Part shown: piece by piece, positions 1 to 7,846 of the stretch
Layout of the letters: each line of letters opens with the position of its first letter
How positions within the stretch are numbered: position 1 is the stretch's first letter
The notes under the pieces: generated by a model
The model's database searches: none
Seen by the model: only the letters and a program-made list of their open reading frames with translations
Told to the model about the DNA's origin: nothing
Made by a program: the position numbers and the translations under genes
From: Clostridium sp. CAG:221
GTDB lineage: Bacteria > Bacillota > Clostridia > Clostridiales > Clostridiaceae
Direction: 5' to 3'
NCBI GenBank assembly: GCA_000435835.1
Contig: FR883415.1
Coordinates: 1 to 20,138, forward strand
Length of the DNA stretch: 20,138 bases

Positions 1-40
1 GAAAATTTTATACTTTCCTGTACTTTAAAATACTATTTTT

Positions 41-1054
41 CTATTCTTCATATCCCTTTGGATTATTACTTTGCCATCTCCAAGAATCTTCACACATTTC
101 ATCGATTCCTCTTTCAGCTTTCCACCCTAATTCTTCATTAGCCTTTGTTGGATCTGCATAGCAAGTAGCAATATCTCCTGGTCTTCTATCAACTATTTCA
201 TAAGGAATTTCTTTTCCACATGCTTTGCTAAATGCATTAACTACATCTAACACTGAATATCCTTTTCCTGTACCTAAGTTATATGTTACTAGTCCTGGAT
301 TAGTTTCAAGCTTCTTTAATGCCTTAACATGACCATCAGCTAAGTCAACAACATGTATATAATCTCTTACTCCAGTACCATCATGAGTTGGATAGTCATT
401 ACCAAACACTCTTAACTTTTCTAATTGCCCTACAGCAACCTTAGTTATGTATGGCATTAAATTATTTGGAATTCCATTTGGATCTTCTCCAATAGTTCCA
501 CTCTTATGAGCTCCTACTGGATTGAAATATCTAAGTAATGCAACATTTAAAGTTTTGTCTGCATGGCAGATATCTCTAAGCATATCTTCAATCATAAGTT
601 TTGTTTGACCATATGGATTAGTTGCTGAAAGTGGTGATTCTTCTGTTATCGGAACTACCTTAGCATCTCCATAAACTGTTGCTGAAGAACTGAATACAAA
701 GTTCTTACAATTATATTTTTTCATTACTTTTAACATAACAAGCGCACTTGTTAAGTTGTTATAGTAATATTCTAATGGTTTTTCTACTGATTCACCTACT
801 GCTTTTAAAGCTGCAAAGTGAATTACTGAATCTATATTATTTTCTTTAAATATCTTTTCTGTTTCTTCTTCTTGAGTTAAATCAACATTATAAAACTTAG
901 TAGTCTTACCAGTTATTTTTTCTATTCTTTCCTTAACTATTTCTTTACTGTTACAAAGGTTATCGGCAATAACAACTTCATAACCTCCATTTAATAGTTC
1001 TACTGCAGTATGACTTCCTATATATCCCATACCACCTGATATTAAAACGGCCAT
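41..1054 (-). CDS. galE: UDP-glucose 4-epimerase
   Basis: Interconverts UDP-glucose and UDP-galactose in the cytoplasm, supplying UDP-Gal for surface glycans. The 337-residue protein is of normal family length. It begins with the Rossmann NAD-binding glycine motif (GGMGYIG, residues 7-13), has the SSSATVYG segment near residues 122-129 that carries the catalytic Ser/Thr, and the YxxxK pair at Tyr148 and Lys152. The ATG start follows a good AGGGAGGT ribosome binding site. It lies downstream of the UDP-GlcNAc 2-epimerase gene on the same strand but is separated from it by a hairpin and a small repeat, so the two may be transcribed separately. The family is certain; strict UDP-Glc versus UDP-GlcNAc preference cannot be read from sequence. 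Confidence 0.96.
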   Translation of the reverse strand: MAVLISGGMGYIGSHTAVELLNGGYEVVIADNLCNSKEIVKERIEKITGKTTKFYNVDLTQEEETEKIFKENNIDSVIHFAALKAVGESVEKPLEYYYNNLTSALVMLKVMKKYNCKNFVFSSSATVYGDAKVVPITEESPLSATNPYGQTKLMIEDMLRDICHADKTLNVALLRYFNPVGAHKSGTIGEDPNGIPNNLMPYITKVAVGQLEKLRVFGNDYPTHDGTGVRDYIHVVDLADGHVKALKKLETNPGLVTYNLGTGKGYSVLDVVNAFSKACGKEIPYEIVDRRPGDIATCYADPTKANEELGWKAERGIDEMCEDSWRWQSNNPKGYEE

Positions 1055-1120
1055 TTATATACCTCCCTATTTTAAATACAAAACTGTTTACATTATATAC
1101 CTAACTTACTATATAAATCA

Positions 1121-1152
1121 AACTTTATTAATCAATATTAATAAAGTTTTTT
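1121..1152 (+). terminator. AT-only perfect hairpin with T-run between galE and the 2-epimerase gene
   Basis: A perfect 12-base-pair stem (1121-1132 with 1137-1148) closes a CAAT loop and is followed on the plus strand by six T. The T-run orientation fits plus-strand termination, yet no plus-strand gene lies directly upstream; on the minus strand the tail is only three T. It may act as a weak bidirectional stop between the 2-epimerase gene and galE. Confidence 0.45.
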
Positions 1153-1272
1153 AATAATGATGAATTATGAATTAATGATGAAATTCTTACAGAATTTCTG
1201 AAAATTATATTTTTCTAAACTCTGTGAGTTTACTCCTAAATTCATCATTCATCACTCATCATTCATCATTAA
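1151..1272. repeat. Cloverleaf-forming small repeat (REP/MITE-like)
   Basis: About 120 bases fold into a cloverleaf. Imperfect outer arms of about 35 bases are built from ATGATGAAT-like units (1151-1184 against 1235-1272). They enclose two perfect hairpins: GAAATTCT with AGAATTTC (1180-1187 and 1191-1198) and AAACTC with GAGTTT (1217-1222 and 1226-1231). The right arm overlaps the stop codon of the 2-epimerase gene. No protein is encoded. The shape resembles dispersed intergenic repeats of clostridial genomes, but copy number cannot be judged from one copy here. Confidence 0.6.
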
Positions 1273-2387
1273 CTAAAGTGTTTCACTATTAGTTCCACTA
1301 TTCTTTCACATGCTTTTCCATCACCATATGGATTTACTGCATGGGCCATCTTATGATATTCAACATCATTATTTACTAATTCACTGGTGATTTGAAATAT
1401 TCTATTTCTTTCAACCCCTGCAAGCCTAACTGTTCCAGCCTTTACTGCTTCTGGTCTTTCTGTTTCAGTTCTTAAAACAACTACAGGTTTACCAAGTGCC
1501 GGTGCTTCCTCTTGAATACCACCTGAATCAGTCATTATTAAATAACATTTATTCATAAGATTTGCAAAGTCCACATATTCCAGTGGTTCAATTAACGCTA
1601 CCTTATGTTCAATGCCTTTAAAACTTTCTCTTGCCAAATCCCTTATTAAAGGATTTTTATGCATTGGGAATATTATTTGCACATCATCATTTTGTTCTGC
1701 CACTTCTCTAACAGCAGCAAAAATATTTTTCATTGGCTCTCCCCAATTTTCTCTTCTATGGGCAGTTAATAAGATAACCTTATTATTCTCAAAATCTATT
1801 TTATTTAATTCTTCATCTTCAAATTTATGTTCTTTATTTATTACACTTAATAATGCATCAATAACAGTGTTTCCTGTTCTAAATACATTTTCAGTTATTC
1901 CTTCTTTAGCTAAGTTAGCTTCATTACTTTCTGTAGGTGCAAAATGAAGGGTAGCTATAGCCCCTGTTAACTTTCTATTTGCTTCCTCAGGAAATGGTGA
2001 ATACATATCTCCCGTTCTAAGTCCAGCTTCTACATGCCCAACTGGAACTTTATTATAAAAAGCTGCTAAAGCACCATTTAATGTAGTTGATGTATCTCCA
2101 TGAACAAGGACAATATCAGGTCTAAACTCCTTAAGGACCTTATCAACTCCTGTTAATACTTTATTACATATATCTATTATTGTTTGTCCATGAGCCATTA
2201 TGTTTAAATCAAAATCTGGTTTAACATCAAATATATCTAAAACAGAATCTAGCATCTCTCTATGCTGAGCTGTAACACAAACCTTTGCATCAATTCGTTC
2301 GTCTTTTTCCAACAATTTAACCAAAGGACACATCTTTATTGCCTCTGGTCTTGTGCCAAATACTGACAAAACCTTAATCTTTTCCAT
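1269..2387 (-). CDS. wecB: UDP-N-acetylglucosamine 2-epimerase (non-hydrolysing)
   Basis: Converts UDP-GlcNAc to UDP-ManNAc in the cytoplasm, a precursor for teichoic-acid linkage units and many capsules; also called mnaA in Gram-positives. The protein shows the family's hallmarks: FGTRPEAIK near the start, HVEAGLRTGD with PEEANR in the middle, TAHRRENWGEP, and the DSGGIQEEAP nucleotide-binding segment near residue 290. I chose the ATG at 2387 (372 residues) because AAAGGGG sits eight bases upstream; a GTG three codons earlier overlaps that site. The stop codon lies inside the right arm of the adjacent repeat, which suggests the repeat inserted at or just past the 3' end. A divergent promoter region separates it from the plus-strand cell-wall gene. 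Confidence 0.95.
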   Translation of the reverse strand: MEKIKVLSVFGTRPEAIKMCPLVKLLEKDERIDAKVCVTAQHREMLDSVLDIFDVKPDFDLNIMAHGQTIIDICNKVLTGVDKVLKEFRPDIVLVHGDTSTTLNGALAAFYNKVPVGHVEAGLRTGDMYSPFPEEANRKLTGAIATLHFAPTESNEANLAKEGITENVFRTGNTVIDALLSVINKEHKFEDEELNKIDFENNKVILLTAHRRENWGEPMKNIFAAVREVAEQNDDVQIIFPMHKNPLIRDLARESFKGIEHKVALIEPLEYVDFANLMNKCYLIMTDSGGIQEEAPALGKPVVVLRTETERPEAVKAGTVRLAGVERNRIFQITSELVNNDVEYHKMAHAVNPYGDGKACERIVELIVKHFS

Positions 2388-2426
2388 TCTATACACCCCT
2401 TTAGGTAATACTTTCTGTCACTTTAA

Positions 2427-2454
2427 TTATTATATACGTTTTTTGCAAAGTCAA
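2427..2454 (-). promoter_or_regulatory. Possible promoter for the 2-epimerase gene
   Basis: On the minus strand TTGACT (2449-2454) is followed after 16 bases by TAATAA (2427-2432), with TATAAT two bases further upstream at a 14-base spacing. It overlaps the -35 region of the divergent plus-strand promoter, so the two would compete for polymerase. Weak match to consensus. Confidence 0.3.
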
Positions 2455-2470
2455 CATCTTGTGGTATAAT
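2443..2470 (+). promoter_or_regulatory. Sigma-A type promoter of the 3D-domain gene
   Basis: TTGCAA (2443-2448), a 16-base spacer and TATAAT (2465-2470) preceded by TGG, which makes an extended -10. It lies about 150 bases upstream of the TTG start of the secreted 3D-domain protein, leaving a long 5' leader in which I see no clear riboswitch fold. Confidence 0.6.
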
Positions 2471-2621
2471 AGCAACATATTATAATTTCACAGCCTCTTA
2501 AGTTACAAAATATCAATTACTTAAAGCTTTGAATTATTTATATATCCAACAAGGATACATCTAACTTATTTGATTATTTATAGTAATAATAAGTTAGAAA
2601 TAAAAATAGGAGGTGATTTTC

Positions 2622-3848
2622 TTGAATAGAAAATCAACAGTACTATCAGTATTACTTGCTACAACTATTTGCTTCACTAACATAATTGGATCATTTTCAG
2701 CTTATGCTGACGATTTAGATAACGAAAGACAAGCTATATCAGAAAGCAAAGCCCAATATGACTTACTAGATGAACAAATATTGTCCCTTAATTCTGAAAT
2801 TGCAAATATAAATATAGAAATAGACCAAATAAATACAAAACTAAAGGATAACGAAACACAAATTGCAAATACAGAAACAGAAATTGAAAGTACTAAAGCA
2901 TTATTGGAACAAACAGAAATAGAAATATCAGAAAAAGAGGCTATTTTAAGTAAAAGACTTAGAAATATCCAAAAAAGCGATCTAATGTCTAATATGCTAG
3001 CATATTTGCTTGCTTCTGAAAGTTTAACTGATATTTTTGATAGGTTCGATGCTGTAAGCAAGATAGTGTCTCTAGACAAAGAATTAATTAGTGGAGTAAA
3101 AGAAAAGAAAGAAACTTTAACAGTTACAATGGACGAGCTTAGTAGCAAAGAAACTTCTCTACAAGCTTTAAAAAAAGAAACTGAAAATTCTTTAAAAGAA
3201 TTAGAAAGCAAGAAAGCTGAACAAGAAACAAAAATGGCAAAACTTAATGAAGAGCAAGCTAAAGCTTCAGAAGTAATAGAAACAAATGAACAAAAGCTTA
3301 TTGCCCATTCTGTATCTATTATAGAAAGCTCTAATACTGTGTCTGAATTACAAGATGCCATTTCAACATTAACTTATTTAATACCTACATTAAATAGTTC
3401 TACCGTTATTGCAACAGCTAACGATAGCATTTACCAAGGTAATCTTAAAGTTGAAGAAATCAACGCTAAAGCAGAGGCTGAAGCTGCCATTCCATCAAGA
3501 GGTGAATCAATTACTGATACATCTACACCTGGAGAAAGCTCTGGTTCTACAGCTTTATCAACATTAACTATGCAATCAACGGCTTATACTGGTGGTACAT
3601 TAACAGCAACAGGCTCTAAACCTGTATATAATCCTGGCGGTATAAGTACCATTGCTGTAGACCCTAATGTTATTCCTTTAGGATCTAAGGTATATGTTTC
3701 AGGATACGGAACTGCCATAGCTGCTGATACAGGGGGAGCTATAAAGGGAAATATCATTGATGTTTACTTCAACTCAGAAGCAGACTGTATTGCTTGGGGA
3801 AGAAGAACTGTTACTGTTGAAATACTGGCTTTACCTGGAGAATGGTAA
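2622..3848 (+). CDS. Secreted coiled-coil protein with C-terminal 3D domain (cell-wall hydrolase-like)
   Basis: Likely a peptidoglycan-active exported protein. I place the start at TTG 2622 because AGGAGG at 2608-2613 is eight bases upstream; the in-frame GTG at 2613 lies inside that site. The 408-residue product begins with a signal peptide (MNRKS, hydrophobic core, cleavage expected after AYA before DDLDNE). Residues about 30-220 are heptad-rich coiled coil resembling the N-terminal domain of PcsB/CwlO-type hydrolases, whose partner in known cases is FtsEX. A Ser/Thr-rich linker follows. The last 90 residues are a 3D domain, named for three conserved aspartates, here in VDPN (near 347), ADTGG (near 368) and IIDVY (near 380), related to the MltA lytic transglycosylase fold. 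It has its own promoter and terminator. The substrate is inferred. Confidence 0.85.
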   Translation: MNRKSTVLSVLLATTICFTNIIGSFSAYADDLDNERQAISESKAQYDLLDEQILSLNSEIANINIEIDQINTKLKDNETQIANTETEIESTKALLEQTEIEISEKEAILSKRLRNIQKSDLMSNMLAYLLASESLTDIFDRFDAVSKIVSLDKELISGVKEKKETLTVTMDELSSKETSLQALKKETENSLKELESKKAEQETKMAKLNEEQAKASEVIETNEQKLIAHSVSIIESSNTVSELQDAISTLTYLIPTLNSSTVIATANDSIYQGNLKVEEINAKAEAEAAIPSRGESITDTSTPGESSGSTALSTLTMQSTAYTGGTLTATGSKPVYNPGGISTIAVDPNVIPLGSKVYVSGYGTAIAADTGGAIKGNIIDVYFNSEADCIAWGRRTVTVEILALPGEW

Positions 3849-3862
3849 TATTATAAAACTTT

Positions 3863-3893
3863 GCTGAAGTTTAATTATGAACTTCAGCTTTTT
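3863..3893 (+). terminator. Intrinsic terminator of the 3D-domain gene
   Basis: Perfect 9-base-pair stem GCTGAAGTT (3863-3871) with AACTTCAGC (3880-3888), 8-base loop, then five T. It starts 15 bases after the stop codon. Confidence 0.85.
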
Positions 3894-3923
3894 ACATATA
3901 TCAACACTAAAATTTAATAATAT

Positions 3924-3974
3924 TAATATTTATTACGCTATACTATTCTTATCTATATAATATTTACTAAGGAG
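3924..3974 (+). promoter_or_regulatory. Promoter and ribosome binding site of the first LCP gene
   Basis: TATACT at 3939-3944 is a likely -10; no good -35 is visible. AAGGAG at 3969-3974 lies 25 bases further. The ribosome binding site is seven bases from ATG 3982 but only two from ATG 3977, which decides the start. The block aligns without gaps to 5641-5691 upstream of the second LCP gene. Confidence 0.5.
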
Positions 3975-3981
3975 AAATGAT

Positions 3982-4633
3982 ATGCTCAAGGAAAATCAAA
4001 AAAACTTTAAAGAGAAAAAAAATACATCCCCTCATAAAAATGGCCCGTAGTATGCTTGTTAACATTATATTAATTTGTGCTATGGTAGTGGTTACTGTTT
4101 ATACAACCTTTAATAAAGTAGCCAATAACTTTGATACAGTTATTTTAGAAAATAATTTAGGAGTTGTTCCTGAAGAAGAACTACAACAATTTGAAGCTTC
4201 CAATGAAATACTTAATATTGCTCTCTTTGGTATAGATAGCACTGATACCTCATCTGGGCGCTCTGATTCACTAATAGTTGCTACTCTCGATCCTATCCAT
4301 AATAAAGTTAAACTTACCTATTTTATGAAAGATGCTTATGTATATATAGATGATTATGGTTATGACAAGCTTAAGCATGCCTATACTTATGGTGGTCCAT
4401 CACTTGCAATAAATACTTTGAACACTAATTTTGGATTAAATACAATGCTAAAGCTTACTAAAAAAATGACTGAAATGAACTTAAATGAAATTTCTATACA
4501 GAGAGAGATATTTCCTCTAAAAAATTATTATAAAAATCAAATTATTGATGGAACATACTACATTACTTTTGATGCAGCAACAACTAAGGCACAAGTTATG
4601 AATTATATCTTTATTGATAAAATATCACAATAA
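3982..4633 (+). pseudogene. Broken LCP-family (LytR-CpsA-Psr) gene: N-terminal frameshift and internal deletion
   Basis: LCP proteins transfer lipid-linked glycopolymers to peptidoglycan outside the cell. This copy is closely related to the intact gene at 5810-6817 but damaged twice. First, the well-spaced ATG at 3982 starts a frame that ends at TAG after 22 codons; one A fewer in the A8 run at 4015-4022 would join it to the main frame. The main frame can also start at ATG 3977, but that sits only two bases from the ribosome binding site. Second, after NFGLN (main-frame residues 152-155) the protein jumps to MLKL, losing about 120 residues that in the intact paralogue hold the RIR and RTERQR arginine motifs. 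The usual MRD is also MKD. A membrane anchor and the motif GRSD remain. Catalysis is very unlikely. Confidence 0.85.
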
Positions 4634-4645
4634 TTTTTATAACGT

Positions 4646-4679
4646 AAAAAGGAATTGGATTACAGTCCAATTCCTTTTT
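4646..4679. terminator. Bidirectional terminator between first LCP gene and first galU
   Basis: Perfect 14-base-pair stem (4646-4659 with 4666-4679) with a 6-base loop; A5 on the left and T5 on the right give a T-run on either strand. It sits between convergent genes and serves both. Confidence 0.92.
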
Positions 4680-4690
4680 ATCTCCAACTA

Positions 4691-5563
4691 TTATCTTTTT
4701 AAAGTATTTAAATATTCTACGAATCCATCTCTAAGGTCTTCTCTTCTTAAAGCATACTCTACAGTTGCTTTTAAGAAACCAAGCTTATCTCCCACATCAT
4801 ATCTTGTTCCTTCAAAATCATATGCATACATAGCTTCTTCACTCATAAGATTTAATAATGCATCTGTTAATTGAATTTCTCCACCTTTTCCTGGCTTTGT
4901 TTCTTCAAGAATTTTAAAGATTCGTGGTGTAATTATGTATCTTCCTAAGATAGCTACATTACTTGGTGCCTCTTCCACAGCTGGCTTTTCAACAAGACCT
5001 TTTACTTTATAAACTCTATCTTCAATATGAATTCCATTTACTATTCCATATTTATTAACATCTTTTGCTTCTACAGTTTGAACACCTAAAACTGAAGTAT
5101 TATACTCATCATAACAATCAATAAGTTGCTTTAAACAAGGTTTTCCTTCATTATATACAATATCATCACCTAAAAGAACTGCAAATGGTTCATTGCCTAC
5201 AAAAGTCTTTGCACAGCTAATAGCATGTCCAAGCCCCTTTGGTTCCTTTTGTCTGATAAAATGAATATCTACCATATCAGATATATCTCTTACCATTTTT
5301 AACATTTCTTCTTTACCGCTCTTTTCAAGCTCTAACTCAAGCTCTACAGATTTATCAAAGTGGTCTTCAATACACTTTTTGCTTCTTCCTGTTATTATAA
5401 GTATTTCTTCTATTCCTGAAGCTACTGCTTCTTCTATAATATATTGAATTGTTGGTTTATCTACTATTGGTAGCATTTCTTTAGGTTGTGCCTTTGTTGC
5501 TGGTAAAAATCTTGTCCCTAGACCTGCTGCTGGAATTATAGCTTTTCTAATTTTTTTACTCAT
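4691..5563 (-). CDS. galU: UTP--glucose-1-phosphate uridylyltransferase, copy 1
   Basis: Makes UDP-glucose from UTP and glucose-1-phosphate in the cytoplasm, feeding GalE, Ugd and glucosyltransferases. The 290-residue protein is full length and has the nucleotidyltransferase motif GLGTRFLP at residues 14-21 with the following KEMLPIVDKP, then GLGHAI, LLGDD, GLVEKP and GKGGEIQLTDA. The ATG follows AAGGGGA on the minus strand. It is about 90 percent identical by eye to the second copy at 7923-8792, in the same orientation, and a third C-terminal fragment lies at 9146-9349. Each copy lies downstream of, and convergent with, an LCP gene, which indicates that an LCP-galU unit was duplicated. Either copy could serve as housekeeping galU; nothing in the sequence separates their roles. 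Confidence 0.95.
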   Translation of the reverse strand: MSKKIRKAIIPAAGLGTRFLPATKAQPKEMLPIVDKPTIQYIIEEAVASGIEEILIITGRSKKCIEDHFDKSVELELELEKSGKEEMLKMVRDISDMVDIHFIRQKEPKGLGHAISCAKTFVGNEPFAVLLGDDIVYNEGKPCLKQLIDCYDEYNTSVLGVQTVEAKDVNKYGIVNGIHIEDRVYKVKGLVEKPAVEEAPSNVAILGRYIITPRIFKILEETKPGKGGEIQLTDALLNLMSEEAMYAYDFEGTRYDVGDKLGFLKATVEYALRREDLRDGFVEYLNTLKR

Positions 5564-5640
5564 AATTATTCCCCTTATAAAAATATCACATATAAATTAT
5601 ACCTTATTTGATATTAAATACGCAATTCTATTCTACATAC

Positions 5641-5692
5641 TAATATTTATTATGGTATACTATTATTTAATTTATTAAACAAATTAAGGAGA
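5641..5692 (+). promoter_or_regulatory. Orphan promoter plus ribosome binding site left from a lost LCP copy
   Basis: Extended -10 TGGTATACT (5653-5661) and AAGGAG (5686-5691) are spaced 25 bases apart, exactly as upstream of the first LCP gene, and about 37 of 51 positions match gaplessly. No start codon follows within a usable distance. It may still act as an upstream promoter for the LCP gene at 5810. Confidence 0.55.
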
Positions 5693-5770
5693 TACTATAT
5701 AAGTAAGAACATATATTATATTATAATAATTAATTTTATTTTAAATTATGATAGTTAGCAAATATTTTGT

Positions 5771-5802
5771 TATACTAGATTATATAAAAATATAATAAGG
5801 AG
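5771..5802 (+). promoter_or_regulatory. Proximal promoter and ribosome binding site of the second LCP gene
   Basis: TATACT at 5771-5776 is a likely -10 without an evident -35. AAGGAG at 5797-5802 is seven bases before ATG 5810 and fixes that start. Confidence 0.5.
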
Positions 5803-5809
5803 TTTTAAA

Positions 5810-6817
5810 ATGAATGAAGATAAGAAAACAAAAAAACTTCCTAAATGGATAAAAATAGTATTAGGTATATTTTTAGCAATTATTCTAGCTATAGCTGCCT
5901 TATCTACTTATGGCTATTATACTGTTAATAATATAGTTAATAAAGCTGAAAAAATTGAGCTTAAAGAAGATGAGTTAGGTGTAGTTGATGAAGAAGAACT
6001 AAAACAGTATGATGATTATACTGAAATAGTTAATATTGCTCTTTTTGGAATAGATAGTACCGATAGTACATCAGGAAGATCTGATTCTATTATAGTGGCT
6101 ACTTTAGATTCAATACATAATAAACTTAAACTTACATCTTTTATGAGAGATTCATATGTAAATATTTCCAGCTATGGATATGATAAATTAAACCATGCTT
6201 ATGCTTATGGTGGAGCTAACTTAGCAATTAATACTTTAAATACAAACTTTGGTTTAAATATAACTGATTTTGTTGCAGTAGATTTTGCTTCTCTTCCTAA
6301 AATTATAGATTCCTTTGGAGGCATTGATTTAACTATTAGGGAAGATGAAATACAATATATTAATCAATATATTTCTAATATAAATTCTATAGATGGCACT
6401 AATTCTCCACTTATAACAACACCTGGAGTTCATCATGTTAATGGTGCTCAAGCACTTGCATATTCAAGAATAAGATATACATCTGGCGGAGACTTTGAAA
6501 GAACTGAAAGGCAAAGAGCAGTATTAACTGCTTTATTTAATAAAGCTTTAAATGTTCCTGCCACTGAATATTTAGATGTTATTTCAAATTTAGTTCAATA
6601 TGTAACTACTAATTTAAATACTAATGAAATATTAAAACTTGCAACAAAAATAGGATCTATGGGCTTAAATGGAGTAACTGTTGAACAACAACGTTTCCCT
6701 ATTGATGGCTATTGTGAAGGCACTATGATTAATGGTATATATTATTTGACTTTTGATGCTACTGCTACTAGAACTCAAGTTATGAATTATATATTTAATG
6801 ATCAGTTACCTCAATAA
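5810..6817 (+). CDS. LCP-family (LytR-CpsA-Psr) glycopolymer transferase, intact copy
   Basis: Expected to move a polyprenyl-linked glycopolymer onto peptidoglycan on the outer membrane face. The 335-residue protein has a short cytoplasmic lysine-rich tail, one membrane segment (about residues 15-38) and an extracytoplasmic LCP domain. Visible motifs are GIDSTD (80-85), GRSD (89-92), FMRD (111-114), KLNHAYAYGG (126-135), NFGLN (146-150), RIR (220-222) and RTERQR (231-236); the arginines and aspartates in these are the ones that bind the pyrophosphate and metal in characterised LCP enzymes. It is the only copy of the three with the full set. A terminator follows within five bases, so it is transcribed alone or with read-through from upstream promoters. 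The acceptor polymer cannot be deduced, but the neighbouring polysaccharide cluster is the obvious candidate. Confidence 0.93.
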   Translation: MNEDKKTKKLPKWIKIVLGIFLAIILAIAALSTYGYYTVNNIVNKAEKIELKEDELGVVDEEELKQYDDYTEIVNIALFGIDSTDSTSGRSDSIIVATLDSIHNKLKLTSFMRDSYVNISSYGYDKLNHAYAYGGANLAINTLNTNFGLNITDFVAVDFASLPKIIDSFGGIDLTIREDEIQYINQYISNINSIDGTNSPLITTPGVHHVNGAQALAYSRIRYTSGGDFERTERQRAVLTALFNKALNVPATEYLDVISNLVQYVTTNLNTNEILKLATKIGSMGLNGVTVEQQRFPIDGYCEGTMINGIYYLTFDATATRTQVMNYIFNDQLPQ

Positions 6818-6821
6818 AAAT

Positions 6822-6861
6822 AAAATGATGTGTCAAAGTACTCTTTGATTCATCATTTTTT
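6822..6861 (+). terminator. Intrinsic terminator after the second LCP gene
   Basis: AAAATGATG (6822-6830) pairs with CATCATTTT (6851-6859), with an inner CAAAG/CTTTG stem and a TACT loop and one mismatch between; a run of T follows. Confidence 0.85.
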
Positions 6862-6894
6862 ATTTAAACACTATAACGAAAGAGGTCATACATT

Positions 6895-7830
6895 ATGAAA
6901 AAATTAAATAAAATCTTATTAATCGCATCTATTATACTTATTTTAATATCTTTATCAATATTTGCTTTTATAAAAACACTTAGTTCCAAAGTTGAACGTA
7001 TTGATATTGATAGATCTTCTATTACTGAAGTTTCTAAAGGAACTGTTCCAGAAAATAGCGATGAAGTTATTACAATGGCTTTACTAGGTGCTGATTATAG
7101 TAATAATAATGGTGCAGCTGATGTAACTATGCTTTTATCCATTAATAAAAAAACAAATGAAATAAATTTATGTTCTTTGATGAGAGATATGTATCTTGAT
7201 CTTCCTGATGGTGGAATGTCAAATTTAAACTATACATTAAATGATGGGGGTGCAGAACTCTTACTTAAAACTATAAATTATAATTTTGATTTGGCTATAG
7301 ATAAATTTGCACAAGTTAATCTCCACACGCTTCCTATAATAATAGACAAACTAGGTGGTTTAGAAATTAATATTGATAGTGATGAATTAAACTATATAAA
7401 TAATTATATTAATAATATAGATTCTGAAAACAATACATCTACAGAACATATAACTACCACTGGAACTCAACTTCTAAATGGTACCCAAGTTGCAGCATAC
7501 TGTAGAATAAGATATACATCTGGTGGTGATTATAAAAGAACTGAACGCCATCGAACTGTTATAAATGCACTATTTAATAAATTTAAAAATATATCATTAA
7601 CTGAAGGATTATCTTTAAGTAATGAAATTTTAGGACTTGTTTCAACAAACCTTACTGACAGTGAAATCATTTCTATAGGATCAACTCTTTTATCTATGAA
7701 CTCTGCCTCTATTAACCAAGGAAGATTTCCTGAAGATGGCGATCACTATACTGAATGGACAGACATGTATCATATGATAATAGATAAAGAAACTACAAGA
7801 GAAAAACTTCAGTCTTTCCTTTATGAATAA
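6895..7830 (+). CDS. Divergent LCP-family protein with altered active-site residues
   Basis: The 311-residue protein has an N-terminal membrane anchor (about residues 5-27) and a full-length LCP domain with the same order of blocks as the 5810-6817 gene. The start ATG lies nine bases after AAAGAGG. It keeps MRD (96-98), RIR (204-206), GGDYKRTER and the stretch after it. Several positions normally conserved for binding polyprenyl pyrophosphate are changed: the RSD motif is AAD (74-76), KLNH is NLNY (110-113), and the Gln in RTERQR is His (RTERHR, 215-220). It may be catalytically weak, have a different substrate, or act as a non-enzymatic partner. No clear promoter of its own is visible in the 35 bases after the preceding terminator; it may depend on read-through. 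Family call is firm; activity is inference. Confidence 0.88.
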   Translation: MKKLNKILLIASIILILISLSIFAFIKTLSSKVERIDIDRSSITEVSKGTVPENSDEVITMALLGADYSNNNGAADVTMLLSINKKTNEINLCSLMRDMYLDLPDGGMSNLNYTLNDGGAELLLKTINYNFDLAIDKFAQVNLHTLPIIIDKLGGLEINIDSDELNYINNYINNIDSENNTSTEHITTTGTQLLNGTQVAAYCRIRYTSGGDYKRTERHRTVINALFNKFKNISLTEGLSLSNEILGLVSTNLTDSEIISIGSTLLSMNSASINQGRFPEDGDHYTEWTDMYHMIIDKETTREKLQSFLYE

Positions 7831-7846
7831 CTATTTTAAGATTTAA

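Noticed and set aside
1151..1272. The repeated ATGATGAAT units as a CRISPR-like array
   Set aside because: Units are short, degenerate and inverted around two hairpins, with no spacers of uniform length.
1612..1947. Plus-strand open frame of 111 codons
   Set aside because: It lies wholly antisense to the well-conserved 2-epimerase gene, lacks a recognisable domain and has no ribosome binding site; a shadow frame.
2702..3361. Minus-strand open frame of 219 codons
   Set aside because: Antisense to the coiled-coil region; its Ser/Leu-rich composition mirrors the Glu/Lys-rich coiled coil on the other strand.
4614..4874. Plus-strand open frame of 86 codons
   Set aside because: Runs across the bidirectional terminator and antisense to the galU 3' end; no homology visible.
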